Shown: piece by piece, positions 13,356 through 25,800 of the stretch | How the letters are laid out: each line of letters starts with the position of its first letter | How positions within the stretch are numbered: the first letter of the stretch is position 1 | Source: Macrostomum hystrix | Lineage: Eukaryota; Platyhelminthes; Macrostomidae | Reading direction: 5' to 3' | NCBI GenBank assembly: GCA_950097015.1 | Contig: CATNEN010000002.1 | Span: forward strand, 7,703,501 to 7,767,500 | Length of the DNA stretch: 64,000 bases | Notes under the pieces: model-generated | The model's input: the letters and a program-made list of their open reading frames with translations, nothing else | What the model was told of the DNA's origin: nothing | Database searches by the model: none | Translations under genes and position numbers: made by a program

Positions 13356-13366
13356 TCTCCCTTCTA
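13356..13366 (-). other. Polypurine tract
   Basis: The minus strand reads AGAAGGGAGA immediately before the 3' LTR TGTCATGAG. This is the expected position and composition of a plus-strand primer, and it shows that this LTR is a genuine 3' LTR with its own internal sequence rather than a solo LTR. Confidence 0.8.
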
Positions 13367-13746
13367 AAAGCAACAAAAATAGTGAATGCAGACATTACAT
13401 TAATTAAATTTCGACGAATAGCAAGCTTGCGAGAAATTAAAACGAGAGTTATAGGACAAAGCTTAAAAATTAACAAAAAAAATATTGTGACTGGATAATT
13501 AGGGAATTAAAAAAAATCTTTTTGCATCACGCAGAAATCAAAAGGAATAAAATCGATAATTATAGTTTTCAAGCAAAAAAAACTCAGAGCATAAGGCAAC
13601 TCAAAAAATCATTAGCATTTCAAATCAAATCAAAATCAAATCATGAAAAAAAAATTTTTAGCAAAAGCAACCGCAAAGAATATTAGCAAATGCTCGCAAA
13701 AAGAGTCAAAATCTAACATAAGCGCACTGCAAATAATAGTATTTAA
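13367..13746 (-). other. LTR element 3' untranslated tail
   Basis: A-rich on the plus strand, with short AAATC-like iterations near 13620-13650 and no coding signal. It lies between the polypurine tract and the first hairpin-headed repeat, so it is probably the element's own 3' untranslated sequence. The open frame at 13283-13498 runs through the LTR and is not a gene. Confidence 0.55.
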
Positions 13747-13852
13747 ACTAGCAAGTTTTGCCCCCCTTCGGGGAGCAGAAATATTTTTAACTCGTCCAGT
13801 ATATACTTTTTAGCAGCTGTATTGTCAGCCTTTTTTGCGCTACAATGATCAG
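13747..13852 (+). repeat. Hairpin-headed repeat leader, copy 1
   Basis: Starts ACTAGCAAGTTTTGCC with a CCCC-TTC-GGGG stem-loop, then about 70 AT-rich bases ending AGCTACAATGATC-like, leading into the 18-bp array. Near-identical leaders lie at 15703 and 19233. The ACTAGC start and the hairpin parallel the heads of the 330-bp units (CTAGCTGCC plus GCTACCC-TCT-GGGTAGC). Confidence 0.75.
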
Positions 13853-15330
13853 TTGACAATGATCCCCCAGTTGATAATGATCCCCCAGTTGACAATGATC
13901 CCCCAGTTGATAATGATCCCCCAGTTGACAATGATCCCCCAGTTGACAATGATCCCCCAGTTGACAATGATCCCCCAGTTGATAATGATCACCCAGTTGA
14001 CAATGATCCCCCAGTTGACAATGATCCCCCAGTTGACAATGATCCCCCAGTTGACAATGATCTCCCAGTTGACAATGATCCACCAGTTGACAATGATCCC
14101 CCAGTTGACAATGATCCCACAGTTGACAATGATCCCCCAGTTGACAATGATCCCCCAGTTGATAATGATCACCCAGTTGACAATGATCCTCCAGTTGACA
14201 ATGATCCCCCAGTTGACAATGATCCCCCAGTTGACAATGATCTCCCAGTTGACAATGATCCACCAGTTGACAATGATCCCCCAGTTCACAATGATCCCCA
14301 GTTGGCCATGATCCCCTAGTTGACAATGATCCCACAGTTGACAATGATCCCCCAGTTGACAATGATCCCCCAGTTGATAATGATCCCCCAGTTGACAATG
14401 ATCCCCCAGTTGATAATGATCCCCCAGTTGACAATGATCCCCCAGTTGACAATGATCCCCCAGTTGACAATGATCCCCCAGTTGATAATGATCACCCAGT
14501 TGACAATGATCCCCCAGTTGACAATGATCCCCCAGTTGACAATGATCCCCCAGTTGACAATGATCTCCCAGTTGACAATGATCCACCAGTTGACAATGAT
14601 CCCCCAGTTGACAATGATCCCACAGTTGACAATGATCCCCCAGTTGACAATGATCCCCCAGTTAATAATGATCACCCAGTTGACAATGATCCTCCAGTTG
14701 ACAATGATCCCCCAGTTGACAATGATCCCCCAGTTGACAATGATCTCCCAGTTGACAATGATCCACCAGTTGACAATGATCCCCCAGTTCACAATGATCC
14801 CCAGTTGGCCATGATCCCCTAGTTGACAATGATCCCACAGTTGACAATGATCCCCCAGTTTACAATGATCCCCCAGTTGATGATGATTCCCCAGTTTACA
14901 ATGATCTCCCAGTTGACAATGATCCCCCAGTTGACAATGTTCCCCCAGTTGACAATGATCCCCCAGTTCACAATGATCCCCAGTTGGCCATGATCCCCTA
15001 GTTGACAATGATCCCACAGTTGACAATGATCCCCCAGTTTACAATGATCCCCCAGTTGATGATGATCACGCAGTTGACAGTGATCCCCCAGTTGACAATG
15101 ATCTCCCAGTTGACAATGATCCCCCAGTCGACAATTATCTCTCAGTTGACTATGAACCCCCATTTGATGATGACTCCCAATTGATGATGATCCCCAGTTG
15201 ACCATGATCCCCCATTTGATGATGATTCCACAGTTTACAATTATCCCCCAGTTGACAATTATCCCCCAGTTGACAATGATCCTCCAGTTGACAATGATCC
15301 CCCAGTTGACAATTATCCCCCAGTTCTGGT
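13853..15330. repeat. 18-bp minisatellite, array 1
   Basis: About 80 units of AATGATCCCCCAGTTGAC, with variants CACCCAGTTGAT, CCACAGTTGAC and 17-bp units lacking one C. A block of roughly 480 bp recurs (compare the segment ending CAGTTGGCCATGATCCCCTAG at 14300-14320, 14805-14825 and 14985-15005). The period of 18 leaves several frames open on both strands; these are repeat artefacts. Confidence 0.95.
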
Positions 15331-15702
15331 TTATGATTCAAACGCTGGGTTAGCCATGATTGAAACTCTGGTTTAGCAATGATTCAAACTCTGGTTGGCT
15401 ATGATTCAAACTCTGGTTTTTAGCCATGATTCAAACTCTGGTTTAGCCATGATTCAAACTCTGCTTTAGCCATGATTCAAACTCTGCTTTAGCCATGATT
15501 CGGACTCTGGTTTAGCCATGATTCGGACTCTGGTTTAGCCATGATTCAAACTCTGGTTTAGCCATGATTCAGACTCTGGTTTAGCCATGATTCGGACTCT
15601 GGTTTAGCCATGATTCAAACTCTGGTTTAGCCATGATTCAGACACTGGTTTAGCCATGATTCAAACTCTGGTTTAGCCATGATATAAACTCTGATTTAGC
15701 CA
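15331..15702. repeat. 23-bp minisatellite, short array
   Basis: Units of CATGATTCAAACTCTGGTTTAGC and variants follow the 18-bp array directly and end at the second leader. The same unit forms the long array at 16500-18625. Confidence 0.92.
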
Positions 15703-16499
15703 GTTTAGCAAGTTTTGCCCCCCTTCGGGGAGCAGAAATATTTTTAATTCATCTTGTATATACTTTTTAGCAGCTGTATTTTCAGCTTTTTTAAGCTACA
15801 ATGATCCGCCAGTTGATGATGATTACCCAGTTGACAATGATCCCCCAGTTGACAATGATCCCCCAGTTGACAATGATCCCCCAGTTGACAATGATCCCCC
15901 AGTTGACAATGATCCCCCAGTTGACAATGATCCCCCAGTTGACAATGATCCCCCAGTTGACAATGATCCCCCAGTTGATGATGATCCCCCAGTTGATGAT
16001 GATCACCCAGTTGAAAATGATCCCCCAGTTGACAATGATCCCCCAGTTGACAATAATCCCCCAGTTGACAATGATCCCCCAGTTGACAAAGATCCTCCAG
16101 TTAACAATGATCCCCCAGTTGATGATGACTCCCCATTGATGATGATCCCCAGTTAACAATGTTCCTCCAGTTGACAATGTTCCCCCAGTTGACAATGATC
16201 CCCCAGTTGATGATGACTCCCCATTGATGATGATCCCCAGTTAACAATGTTCCTCCAGTTGACAATGTTCCCCCAGTTGACAATGAACCCCCAGTTGACA
16301 ACGATCCACCAGTTGACAATGATCCCCCAGTTGACAATGATCCCCCAGTTGACAATGATCCCACAGTTGACAATGATCCCCCAGTTGACAAAGATCCCCC
16401 AGTTGATGATGATCCCCCAGTTGATGATGATCACCCAGTTGACAATGATCCCCAAGTTCACCATGATCCCCCATTTGATGATGACTCCCCAGTTGACGT
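15703..16499. repeat. Leader copy 2 plus 18-bp array 2
   Basis: A leader nearly identical to that at 13747 (AGCAAGTTTTGCC, CCCCTTCGGGG hairpin, AGCAGAAATATTTTTAA) runs to about 15800. About 38 units of the 18-bp repeat follow, including GATGATGAT variants and a duplicated segment (compare 16110-16200 with 16205-16265). Confidence 0.92.
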
Positions 16500-18625
16500 T
16501 GATTTTTCAAACGCTGGGGAAGCCAAGATTCAAACTCAGATTTCGCCATGTTTTAAACCCTGGTGGGCTATGATTCAAACTCTCGTTTTGCCATGATTCA
16601 GACTCTGGTTGACTATGATTCAAACTCTGGTTTTGCCATGATTCAAGCTCTGGTTTAGCCATGATTCAAACTCTGGTTTAGCCATGGTTCAAACTCTGGT
16701 TTAGCCATGGTTCAAACTCTTGTTTAGCCATGATTCAAACTCTGGTTTAGCCATGATTCAAACTCTGGTTTAGCCATGATTCAGACGCTTGTTTAGCTAT
16801 GATTCAAACTCTGGTGTAGCCATGATTTAGTCTCTGGTTTAGCCATGATTCAAACCCTGGTGTAGCCATGATTTAGTCTCTGGTTTAGCCATGAGCCATG
16901 ATTCAGACTCTGGTGTAGCAATGATTCAGACTCTGGTTTAGCTATGATTCAAACTCTGGTTTAGCCATGATTCAGACTCTGGTTTAGCTATGATTCAAAC
17001 TCTGGTTTAGCCATGATTCAGACTCTGGTTTAGCCATGATTCAGACTCTGGTTTAGCTATGAGCCATGATTCAGACTCTGGTGTAGCAATGATTCAGACT
17101 CTGGTTTAGCCATGATTCAGACTCTGGTTTAGCTATGATTCAAACTCTGGTTTAGCCATGATTCAGACTCTGGTGTAGCCATGATTCAGACTCTGGTTTA
17201 GCCATGATTCAGACTCTAGTTTAGCCATGATTCAGACTCTGGTGTAGCCATGATTCAGACTCTGGTTTAGCCATGATTCAGACTCTGGTTTAGCCATGAT
17301 TCAGACTCTGGTTTAGCCATGATTCAGACTCTGGTTTAGCCATGATTCAAACTCTGGTTTAGCCATGATTCAGACTCTGGTTTAGCCATGATTCAGACTC
17401 TGGTTTAGCTATGATTCAAACTCTGGTTTTGCCATGATTCAGACGCTTGTTTAGCTTTGATTTAAACTCTGGTTTAGCCATGATTCAGACTCTGGTGTAG
17501 CCATGATTCAGACTCTGGTTTAGCCATGATTCAGACTCTGGTTTAGCTATGATTCAAACTCTGGTTTTGCCATGATTCAGACTCTGGTTTAGCCATGATT
17601 CAGACTCTGGTTTAGCTATGAGCCATGATTCAGACTCTGGTGTAGCAATGATTCAGACTCTGGTTTAGCCATGATTCAGACTCTGGTTTAGCTATGATTC
17701 AAACTCTGGTTTAGCCATGATTCAGACTCTGGTGTAGCCATGATTCAGACTCTGGTTTAGCCATGATTCAGACTCTAGTTTAGCCATGATTCAGACTCTG
17801 GTGTAGCCATGATTCAGACTCTGGTTTAGCCATGATTCAGACTCTAGTTTAGCCATGATTCAGACTCTGGTGTAGCCATGATTCAGACTCTGGTTTAGCC
17901 ATGATTCAGACTCTGGTTTAGCCATGATTCAGACTCTGGTTTAGCCATGATTCAGACACTGGTTTAGCCATGATTCAAACTCTGGTTTAGCCATGATTCA
18001 GACTCTGGTTTAGCCATGATTCAGACTCTGGTTTAGCTATGATTCAAACTCTGGTTTTGCCATGATTCAGACTCTGGTGTAGCCATGATTCAGACTCTGG
18101 TTTAGCCATGATTCAGACTCTGGTTTAGCTATGATTCAAACTCTGGTTTTGCCATGATTCAGACGCTTGTTTAGCTTTGATTTAAACTCTGGTTTAGCCA
18201 TGATTCAGACTCTGGTGTAGCCATGATTCAGACTCTGGTTTAGCCATGATTCAGACTCTGGTTTAGCTATGAGCCATGATTCAGACTCTGGTGTAGCAAT
18301 GATTCAGACTTTGGTTTAGCCATGATTCAGACTCTGGTTTAGCCATGATTCAGACTCTGGTTTAGCTATGAGCCATGATTCAGACTCTGGTGTAGCCATG
18401 ATTCAGACTCTGGTGTAGCCATGATTCAGACTCTGGTTTAGCATTGATTCAGACTCTGGTTTAGCCATGATTCAGACTCTGGTTTAGCCATGATTCAGAC
18501 TCTGGTTTAGCCATGATTCAAACTCTGGTTTAGCCATGATTCAAACTCTGGTTTTGCCATGATTCAGACTCTGGTTTAGCCATGATTCAGACTCTGGTTT
18601 AGCCATGATTCAGACTCTGTTTTAG
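16500..18625. repeat. 23-bp minisatellite, long array
   Basis: About 92 units of CATGATTCAGACTCTGGTTTAGC. Marker variants (GGTGTAGC, TAGTTTAGC, AGACGCTTGTTTAGC, and a unit interrupted by ATGAGC) recur in the same order, for example near 17440 and 18160, showing block duplications of several hundred bases. Confidence 0.95.
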
Positions 18626-19232
18626 CCGGTGTGCTATGATTTATGATATTTTATTTACGAAATGAAAAAAATAAATTAAAATAGTCTTCAATCACTACTG
18701 GCTGAAAATTAGTCTAAATGATTTGACGCAGTGCAGAATCGAACCCTAGCCTAGCCTAACCTTATTCCTAGTGCCTACACATCGGCTATTCCGTCTGTTG
18801 GTTAGTGGGTGCAAAAATCAGCCTTATAAAATGAATTCTCAAAGTTCTGGCTTTGTACAATGAAGTAAGAAAATAGAGTACACTCAGTCTCGCGGTTGGT
18901 TGTGTACATTTATTTCCAATTTGTCTCCAGAGTGCAGGCTTCAAATTCAATCAGCTAGGGGTTGTTGCGCAATTTGACGATGCAATTCCAATTCAGCGGC
19001 AGTGAGTAAAATTCTCAATAGGCCAAGATGGTTTGACCTTTGAAAAATCATGTTTTTCGAATATTTAATCCCCTTAGCAATAAAGTTAAGCTTAATAAAA
19101 ATACGTGTATAATTGTCCCCATATTTGGCATCTTTTGGTGAAGAAATGGTGAAAATCGGTTGAGCCGTTCGGGAGAAAATCAATTACAACCAAGTAAACA
19201 GTTCATTTTTAGTATATTATTTAGTATAATAG
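18626..19232. repeat. Diverged dispersed-repeat fragment
   Basis: From about 19040 to 19215 this matches, with many differences, the tail of the 330-bp units: TTTTTCGAATATTTAATCCC, then AATCGGTTGAGCCGTTCGGG and a TTTTTAGTATATTA end. Near 18735 the minus strand holds GGGTTCGATTCTGCAC, which resembles a tRNA B box, so a decayed tRNA-derived SINE is possible there. The open frame at 18947-19183 lies in this repeat and is not a gene. Confidence 0.55.
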
Positions 19233-20000
19233 ACTAGCAAGTTTTGCCCCCCTTCGGGGAGCAGAAATAATTTTAATTCGTCTAGTATATACTTTTAAGC
19301 AGCTGAATTTACAGCTTTTTGAAGCTACAATGATCCCCCAGATGACATTGATCCCCCAGATGAGATTGATCCCCCAGTTGACAATGATACCCCAGTTGAC
19401 AATGATCCCCCAGCTGACAATGATCCCCCAAATGACAATGAACCCCAGTTGACAATGATCCCCCAGTTGACAATGATCCCCCAGTTGACAATGATCCCCC
19501 AGTTGACCATGATCCCCAGTAGACAATGATCCCCCAGTTGAAAATGATCCCCCAGATGACAATGATCCCCAGTTGACAATGATCCCCCAGTTGACCATGA
19601 TCCCCAGTTGACCATGATCCCCCAGTTGACCATGATCCCCTATTTGATGATAATCCCCCAGTTGACCATGATCCCCTATTTGATGATAATCCCCATTGAT
19701 GATGATTCCCAGTTGACAATGATCCCCCCAGTTGACAATGATCCCTCAGCTGACAATGATCCAACAGATGACAAAGATCCCCCAGTTGACAATGATCCCC
19801 CAGTTGACAATGATCACCCAGTTGAAAATTATCCCCCCAGATGGCAATGATCCCCAGTTGACAATGATCCCCCAGATGACAATGATCCCCCGGTTGACAA
19901 TGATCCCTTAGTTGACAATGATCCCCCAGTTTACCATGATCCCTCATTTGATGATTACTCCCTATTGATAATGATCCTCAGTTGACAATTTTTGCCAGTT
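19233..20000. repeat. Leader copy 3 plus 18-bp array 3
   Basis: The leader ACTAGCAAGTTTTGCC with CCCCTTCGGGG hairpin is followed by about 37 more divergent 18-bp units (CAGATGACA, CAGCTGACA and CAGTTGACCATG variants). This is the third composite of the same plan, but without a 23-bp array behind it. Confidence 0.9.
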
Positions 20001-20985
20001 GAATATATATATTAGCTGCCTTTGTAGAAAATTGAGAAGAACAACAAATAAATGAATTAATTGAATACCGTTATGATTGTAAAAGATAACAAAATCAAAA
20101 GTTAGAGAATTTGATTCAATGACAAAATAAAATTTTTGCCATGATTTACTCGAAAAAACTTATACTATTTTCTGAAAGCGAGTACAGGAATAATAAAGCT
20201 AACAAATATCTGCTTCGACAGTAGCTAACTAAAAGCGCTTACTATTTATACTCGAACCAAAAATGCCCAAAAAATACTAATAAATAGGAACTTACGTTTT
20301 TAACTGCTGATGTTTAGAAGATTAGAATAAAAAGAAGCAGTAACAAAACCGATGCTGAAATTCTACCTGCATTCTACAAAAGCATTAAAGTACTTTACTT
20401 CGGAGCTAGATGAAAAGAAAGCGGCACAATGATCGAAGTCGAGACAAGGTTTGACAATAGAAAGGCTGCAGTTTTATGGATAGAAAGGAGGAGGAGAGGT
20501 CTCGCTAGCATTGAGCATCATAAAAGCCCAATCATGAAATCTGCTATGTACGGTTTGCGTATTCAAATCAAATCACTCGATCAGCCAAGAGACAAATTTA
20601 TAAACGTACGTACGGGTCGAAAAGCAGTGACGCAATCCTATTCAATTGAGAGTATCGGGCCCTGTTCAGTGCTATACCAATGCACGCGCGGGCGAGAAAA
20701 AGCACCGATGCAATCTAATAAAACTGACAGTGTCCGGCCCTATTCTAATTTAACATTGTTTGGCCTCCTATTGAAAGCAATAGGAAAACTCGTTTTTCGA
20801 ATATTTAATATTGTTAGCATTGAAGCAGACTAACGAAATTTTCAAGGTCTCATGCCAGTAAAATTTGGCATGTTTAGCAAAAAACGCGATCAAATTTGGT
20901 TGAGGCATTTAGCCTGTGTATCGAAATTCCACAGACAGACAGACAGACAGACAGACAGACTTTAGAGATTTAGTATAGTTGGACT
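20001..20985. repeat. AT-rich segment with an old copy of the 330-bp family
   Basis: 20001-20400 is AT-rich with nothing recognisable. From about 20780 to 20985 there is a diverged tail of the 330-bp family (TTTTTCGAATATTTAAT, TTTGGTTGAGGCATTTAGCC), ending in a (CAGA)n run of about 30 bases and TTTAGTATAG. The 134-codon open frame at 20429-20833 overlaps this and looks non-coding. Confidence 0.5.
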
Positions 20986-22740
20986 AGCTGCCTTCGCTAC
21001 CCTCTGGGTAGCCTCCCTGTGAGTTCTTATCAGTACGCGTGCGTTATCAAAACTGCAGGCTCTGATGCAATCATTAAATTTGGCACTGGAGGCCTCACTG
21101 TGCACAAGCTGAAAACAAGAATGCATTAGAAAAGCCTATTTAAAACTGTTTTTCGAATATTTAATCCCCTTGGCAATGGAATTAAGCTTAATAAAAATAC
21201 GTGTACCGATTCCGGCCCATTTGTGATCTTTTGGCGAAGGAATTGCGAAAATCGGTTGAGCCGTTCGGGAGCTAGTCGATTGCAAACAAGCAAGATTTTC
21301 ATTTTTAGTATATTAGAAGACTAGCTGCCTTCGCTACCCTCTGGGTAGCCTCACTGGAGTTCTTATCAGTTCGTTATCAAAACTGGCTCTGATGCAATCA
21401 TTAAAATTGGCACTGGAGGCCTCACTGTGCACAAGCTGTAAACAAGAATGCATTAGAAAAGCCTATTTAAAACTGTTTTTCGAATATTTAATCCCCTTGG
21501 CAATGGAATTAAGCTTAATAAAATTACGTGTACCGATTCCGGCCCAATTGTGATCTTTTGGCGAAGGAATTGTGAAAATCGGTTGAGCCGTTCGGGAGCT
21601 AGTCGATTGCAAACATACAAGCAAGCAAGCAAGCAAGATTTTCATTTTTAGTATATTAGACTAGCTGCCTTCGCTACCCTCTGGGTAGCCTCCCTGTGAG
21701 TTCTTATCAGTACGCGCGTGCGTTATCAAAACTGGCTCTGATGCAATCATTAAATTTGGCACTGGAGGCCTCACTGTGCACAAGCTGAAAACAAGAATGC
21801 ATTAGAAAAGCCTATTTAAAACTGTTTTTCGAATATTTAATCCCCTTGCCAATGGAATTAAGCTTAATAAAATTACGTGTACCGATTCCGGCCCATTTGT
21901 GATCTTTTGGCGAAGGAATTGCGAAAATCGGTTGAGCCGTTCGGGAGCTAGTCGATTGCAAACATACAAGCAAGCAAGCAAGCAAGCAAGATTTTCATTT
22001 TTAGTATATTATCATTTTTAGTATATTAGATTAGACTAGCTGCCTTCGCTACCCTCTGGGTAGCCTCCCTGTGAGTTCTTATCAGTACGCGCGTGCGTTA
22101 TCAAAACTGGCTCTGATGCAATCATTAAATTTGGCACTGGAGGCCTCACTGTGCACAAGCTGAAAACAAGAATGCATTAGAAAAGCCTATTTAAAACTGT
22201 TTTTCGAATATTTAATCTAATATACTAAAAATGAAAATCTTGCTTGTCTAATATACTAAAAATGAAAATCTTGCTTGTATGTTTGTTTGCAATCGACTAG
22301 CTCCCGAACGGCTCAACCGATTTTCAAAATTCCTTCGCCAAAAGATCACAAATGGGCCGGAATCGGTACACGTATTTTTATTAAGCTTAATTCCATTGGC
22401 AAGGGGACTAGCTGCCTTCGCTACCCTCTGGGTAGCCTCACTGGAGTTCTTATCAGTGCGTTATCAAAACTGGCTCTGATGCAATCATAAAAATTGGCAC
22501 TGGAGCCTCACTGTGCACAAGCTGAAAACAAGAATGCATTAGAAAAGCCTATTTAAAACTGTTTTTCGAATATTTAATCCCCTTGGCAATGGAATTAAGC
22601 TTAATAAAAATACGTGTACCGATTCCAGCCCAATTGCGATCTTTTAGTAAAGGAATTTTGAAAATCGGTTGAGCCGTTCGGGAGCTAGTCGATTGCAAAC
22701 ATACAAACATACAAACAAGATTTTCATTTTTAGTATATTA
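20986..22740 (+). repeat. Head-to-tail 330-bp dispersed repeats, cluster 1
   Basis: About five units start at GACTAGCTGCCTTCGC (20986, 21318, 21658, 22032, 22408). Each head has a GCTACCC-TCT-GGGTAGC hairpin. Each body contains TTTTTCGAATATTTAATCCC and AATCGGTTGAGCCGTTCGGG. Each tail is a tetranucleotide run (AAGC or ACAT) followed by TTTTCATTTTTAGTATATTA. The tail resembles 3' ends of RTE-clade non-LTR elements and their short derivatives in many invertebrates; that link is from general knowledge, not a search. 22217-22407 is a partial unit in the opposite orientation. No protein-coding capacity. Confidence 0.8.
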
Positions 22741-22860
22741 GACTAGCAATTTAGGCCCCCCTTTGGGGACCTTAGCTTGAAGGCAACTTTACAATAATAA
22801 AACAGTATTTAGTAAGTCAATAGACATCAACTCTGAACTAAGATATCTATCGATTCTGAG
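22741..22860 (+). repeat. Variant hairpin-headed leader before the 23-bp array
   Basis: Begins GACTAGCAATTTAGGCC with a GGCCCCCC-TTT-GGGGACC-like stem, a variant of the other CTAGC heads. The sequence then runs into the CTGAGCCTAGATATCTATC array. Confidence 0.6.
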
Positions 22861-25800
22861 CCTAAATATCTATCAACATTGAGCCTAGATATCTAACAGT
22901 GCCAAGCCTAGATATCTACCCGTGCTGAGCCAAGATTTCTATCAATTCTGAGCTTCGATATCTACCAATTCTGAGCTTAGATTTCTATCAATTCTGACCT
23001 TAGATTTCTATAAATTCTGAGCCTCAATGTCTATCGATTCTGAGATTAAATTTCTATCGATTTTTAACCAATAAAGTTATATAGATATCTATCAAATCTT
23101 AAGTACGATATTTATCCATTCTGAGCCTAGATATCTATCGATGCTGAGCCTAGATATCTACCAGTGCTGAGCCTAGATATCTAAAAAAATGTTGAGCCTA
23201 GTAAACTATCAACTCAGCCTAGATAAATATCAATGCTGAGGCTAGATAACAATCAATGCTGATCCTAGATAACTTTCACGCCGAGCCTTGATATCTATAA
23301 AATATTGAGCCTATATAACTATCAATGCTGTGCCTTGATATCTATAAAAATGTTGAGCCTAGACAACTATCAATACTGAGCCTAGATATTTATCGATACT
23401 GACCCTTGGAATCTATCAATTCTGATCTTGGATATCTATCAATGCTGAGCCTAGGTAACTATCAATGCTGAGCCTAGTTATCTATAAATATGTTGAGCCT
23501 AGATAACTATCACGCTGAGCCTTGATATGTATAAAAATGTTGAGCCTAGATAACTATCAATGCTGAGCCTAGATAACTATCAATGCTGAGCCTAGATAAC
23601 TATCAATGCTGAGCCTAGTTTTCTTTCGATTCTGACCCGTGGAATCTATCAATTCTGAGCTTGGATATCTATCCAATCTGAGCCTTGATTTCTATCGATT
23701 CTGAGCCAAGGAATCCATCAATGCTGTGCCTAGTTTTCTATCGATTCTGACCCTTGGAACCTATCAATGCTGAGCCTAGATGTCTATAAAAATGTTGAGC
23801 CTAGATATTAATCGATTCTGAGCCTAGTAATCTATCGATTCTGAGCCTAGATTTCTATCAATGCTGAGCCTAGTTAACTATCAATGCTGTGCCTAGTTAT
23901 CTATAAAAATGTTGAGCCTAGATAACTATCAATGCTGAGCCTAGGAATCTATCAATGCTGAGCCTAGATAACTATCAATGCTGAGCCTAGATAACTATCA
24001 ATGCTGAGCCTAGATAACTATCAATGCTGAGCCTAGATAACTATCAATGCAGTGCTTAGATATCTATAGAAATGTTGAGCCTAGATAACTATTAATGCTG
24101 AGCCTAGATAACTAACAATGCTGTGCCTGGTTTTCTTTCGATTCTGACCCTTGGAATCTATCAATTCTGAGCTTCGATATCTATCAATGCTGAGCCTAGA
24201 TGTCTATAAAAATGTTAAGCTTAAGTATTTATCGATTCTGAGCCTAGATTTCTATCAAAGCTGAGCCTAGGTAACTTTCAATGCTGAGCCTAGATAACTA
24301 TCAATGCTGAGCCTAGATAAATATCAATGCTGAGCCTAGATAACTATCAATGCTGAGCCTAGATAAATATCAATGCTGAGCATAGATAACTATCAATGCT
24401 GAGCCTAGATAACTCTCAATGCTGAGCCTGGATAACTATCAATTCTGAGCCTAGATAACTATCAATGCTGAGCCTAGATAACTATCAATTCTGAGCCTAG
24501 ATAACTATCAATGCTGAGCCTAGATAACTATCAATGCTGAGCCTAGATAACTATCAATGCTGAGCCTAGATAACTATCAATGCTGAGCCTAGATAACTCT
24601 CAATGCTGAGCCTAGATAACTATCAATTCTGAGCCTAGATAACTATCAATGCTGAGCCTAGATAACTATCAATTCTGAGCCTAGATAACTATCAATGCTG
24701 AGCCTAGATAACTATCAATCCTGAGCCTAGATAACTCTCAATGCTGAGCCTAGATAACTATCAATGCTGAGCCTAGATAACTATCAATGCTGAGCCTAGA
24801 TAACTATCAATGCTGAGCCTAGATAACTATCAATGCTGAGCCTAGATAACTATCAATGCTGAGCCTAGATAACTATCAATGCTGAGCCTAGGTAACTATC
24901 AATGCTGAGCCTAGATAACTATCAATGCTGAGCCTAGGTAACTCTCAATGCTGAGCCTAGATAACTATCAATGCTGAGCCTAGATAACTCTCAATGCTGA
25001 GCCTAGGTAACTCTCAATGCTGAGCCTAGATAACTATCAATGCTGAGCCTAGATAACTATCAATGCTGAGCCTAGATAACTATCAATGCTGAGCCTAGAT
25101 AACTATCAATGCTGAGCCTAGTTTTCTTTCGATTCTGACCCGTGGAATCTATCAATTCTGAGCTTGGATATCTATCCAATCTGAGCCTTGATTTCTATCG
25201 ATTCTGAGCCAAGGAATCCATCAATGCTGTGCCTAGTTTTCTATCGATTCTGACCCTTGGAACCTATCAATGCTGAGCCTAGATGTCTATAAAAATGTTG
25301 AGCCTAGATATTTATCGATTCTGAGCCTAGTAATCTATCGATTCTGAGCCTAGATTTCTATCAATGCTGATCCTAGTTAACTATCAATGCTGTGCCTAGT
25401 TATCTATAAAAATGTTGAGCCTAGATAACTATCAATGCTGAGCCTAGGAATCTATCAATGCTGAGCCTAGATAACTATCAATGCTGAGCCTAGATAACTA
25501 TCAATGCTGAGCCTAGATAACTATCAATGCTGAGCCTAGATAACTATCAATGCAGTGCTTAGATATCTATAGAAATGTTGAGCCTAGATAACTATTAATG
25601 CTGAGCCTAGATAACTAACAATGCTGTGCCTGGTTTTCTTTCGATTCTGACCCTTGGAATCTATCAATTCGAGCTTCGATATCTATCAATGCTGAGCCTA
25701 GATGTCTATAAAAATGTTAAGCTTAAGTATTTATCGATTCTGAGCCTAGATTTCTATCAAAGCTGAGCCTAGGTAACTTTCAATGCTGAGCCTAGATAAC

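Noticed and set aside
13787-16573. Many open frames of 100-245 codons on both strands
   Set aside because: They are by-products of the 18-bp period, which is divisible by three; the predicted peptides are pure repeats.
20429-20833. 134-codon open frame
   Set aside because: Its end overlaps a decayed copy of the 330-bp repeat family, and the peptide has no domain-like composition.
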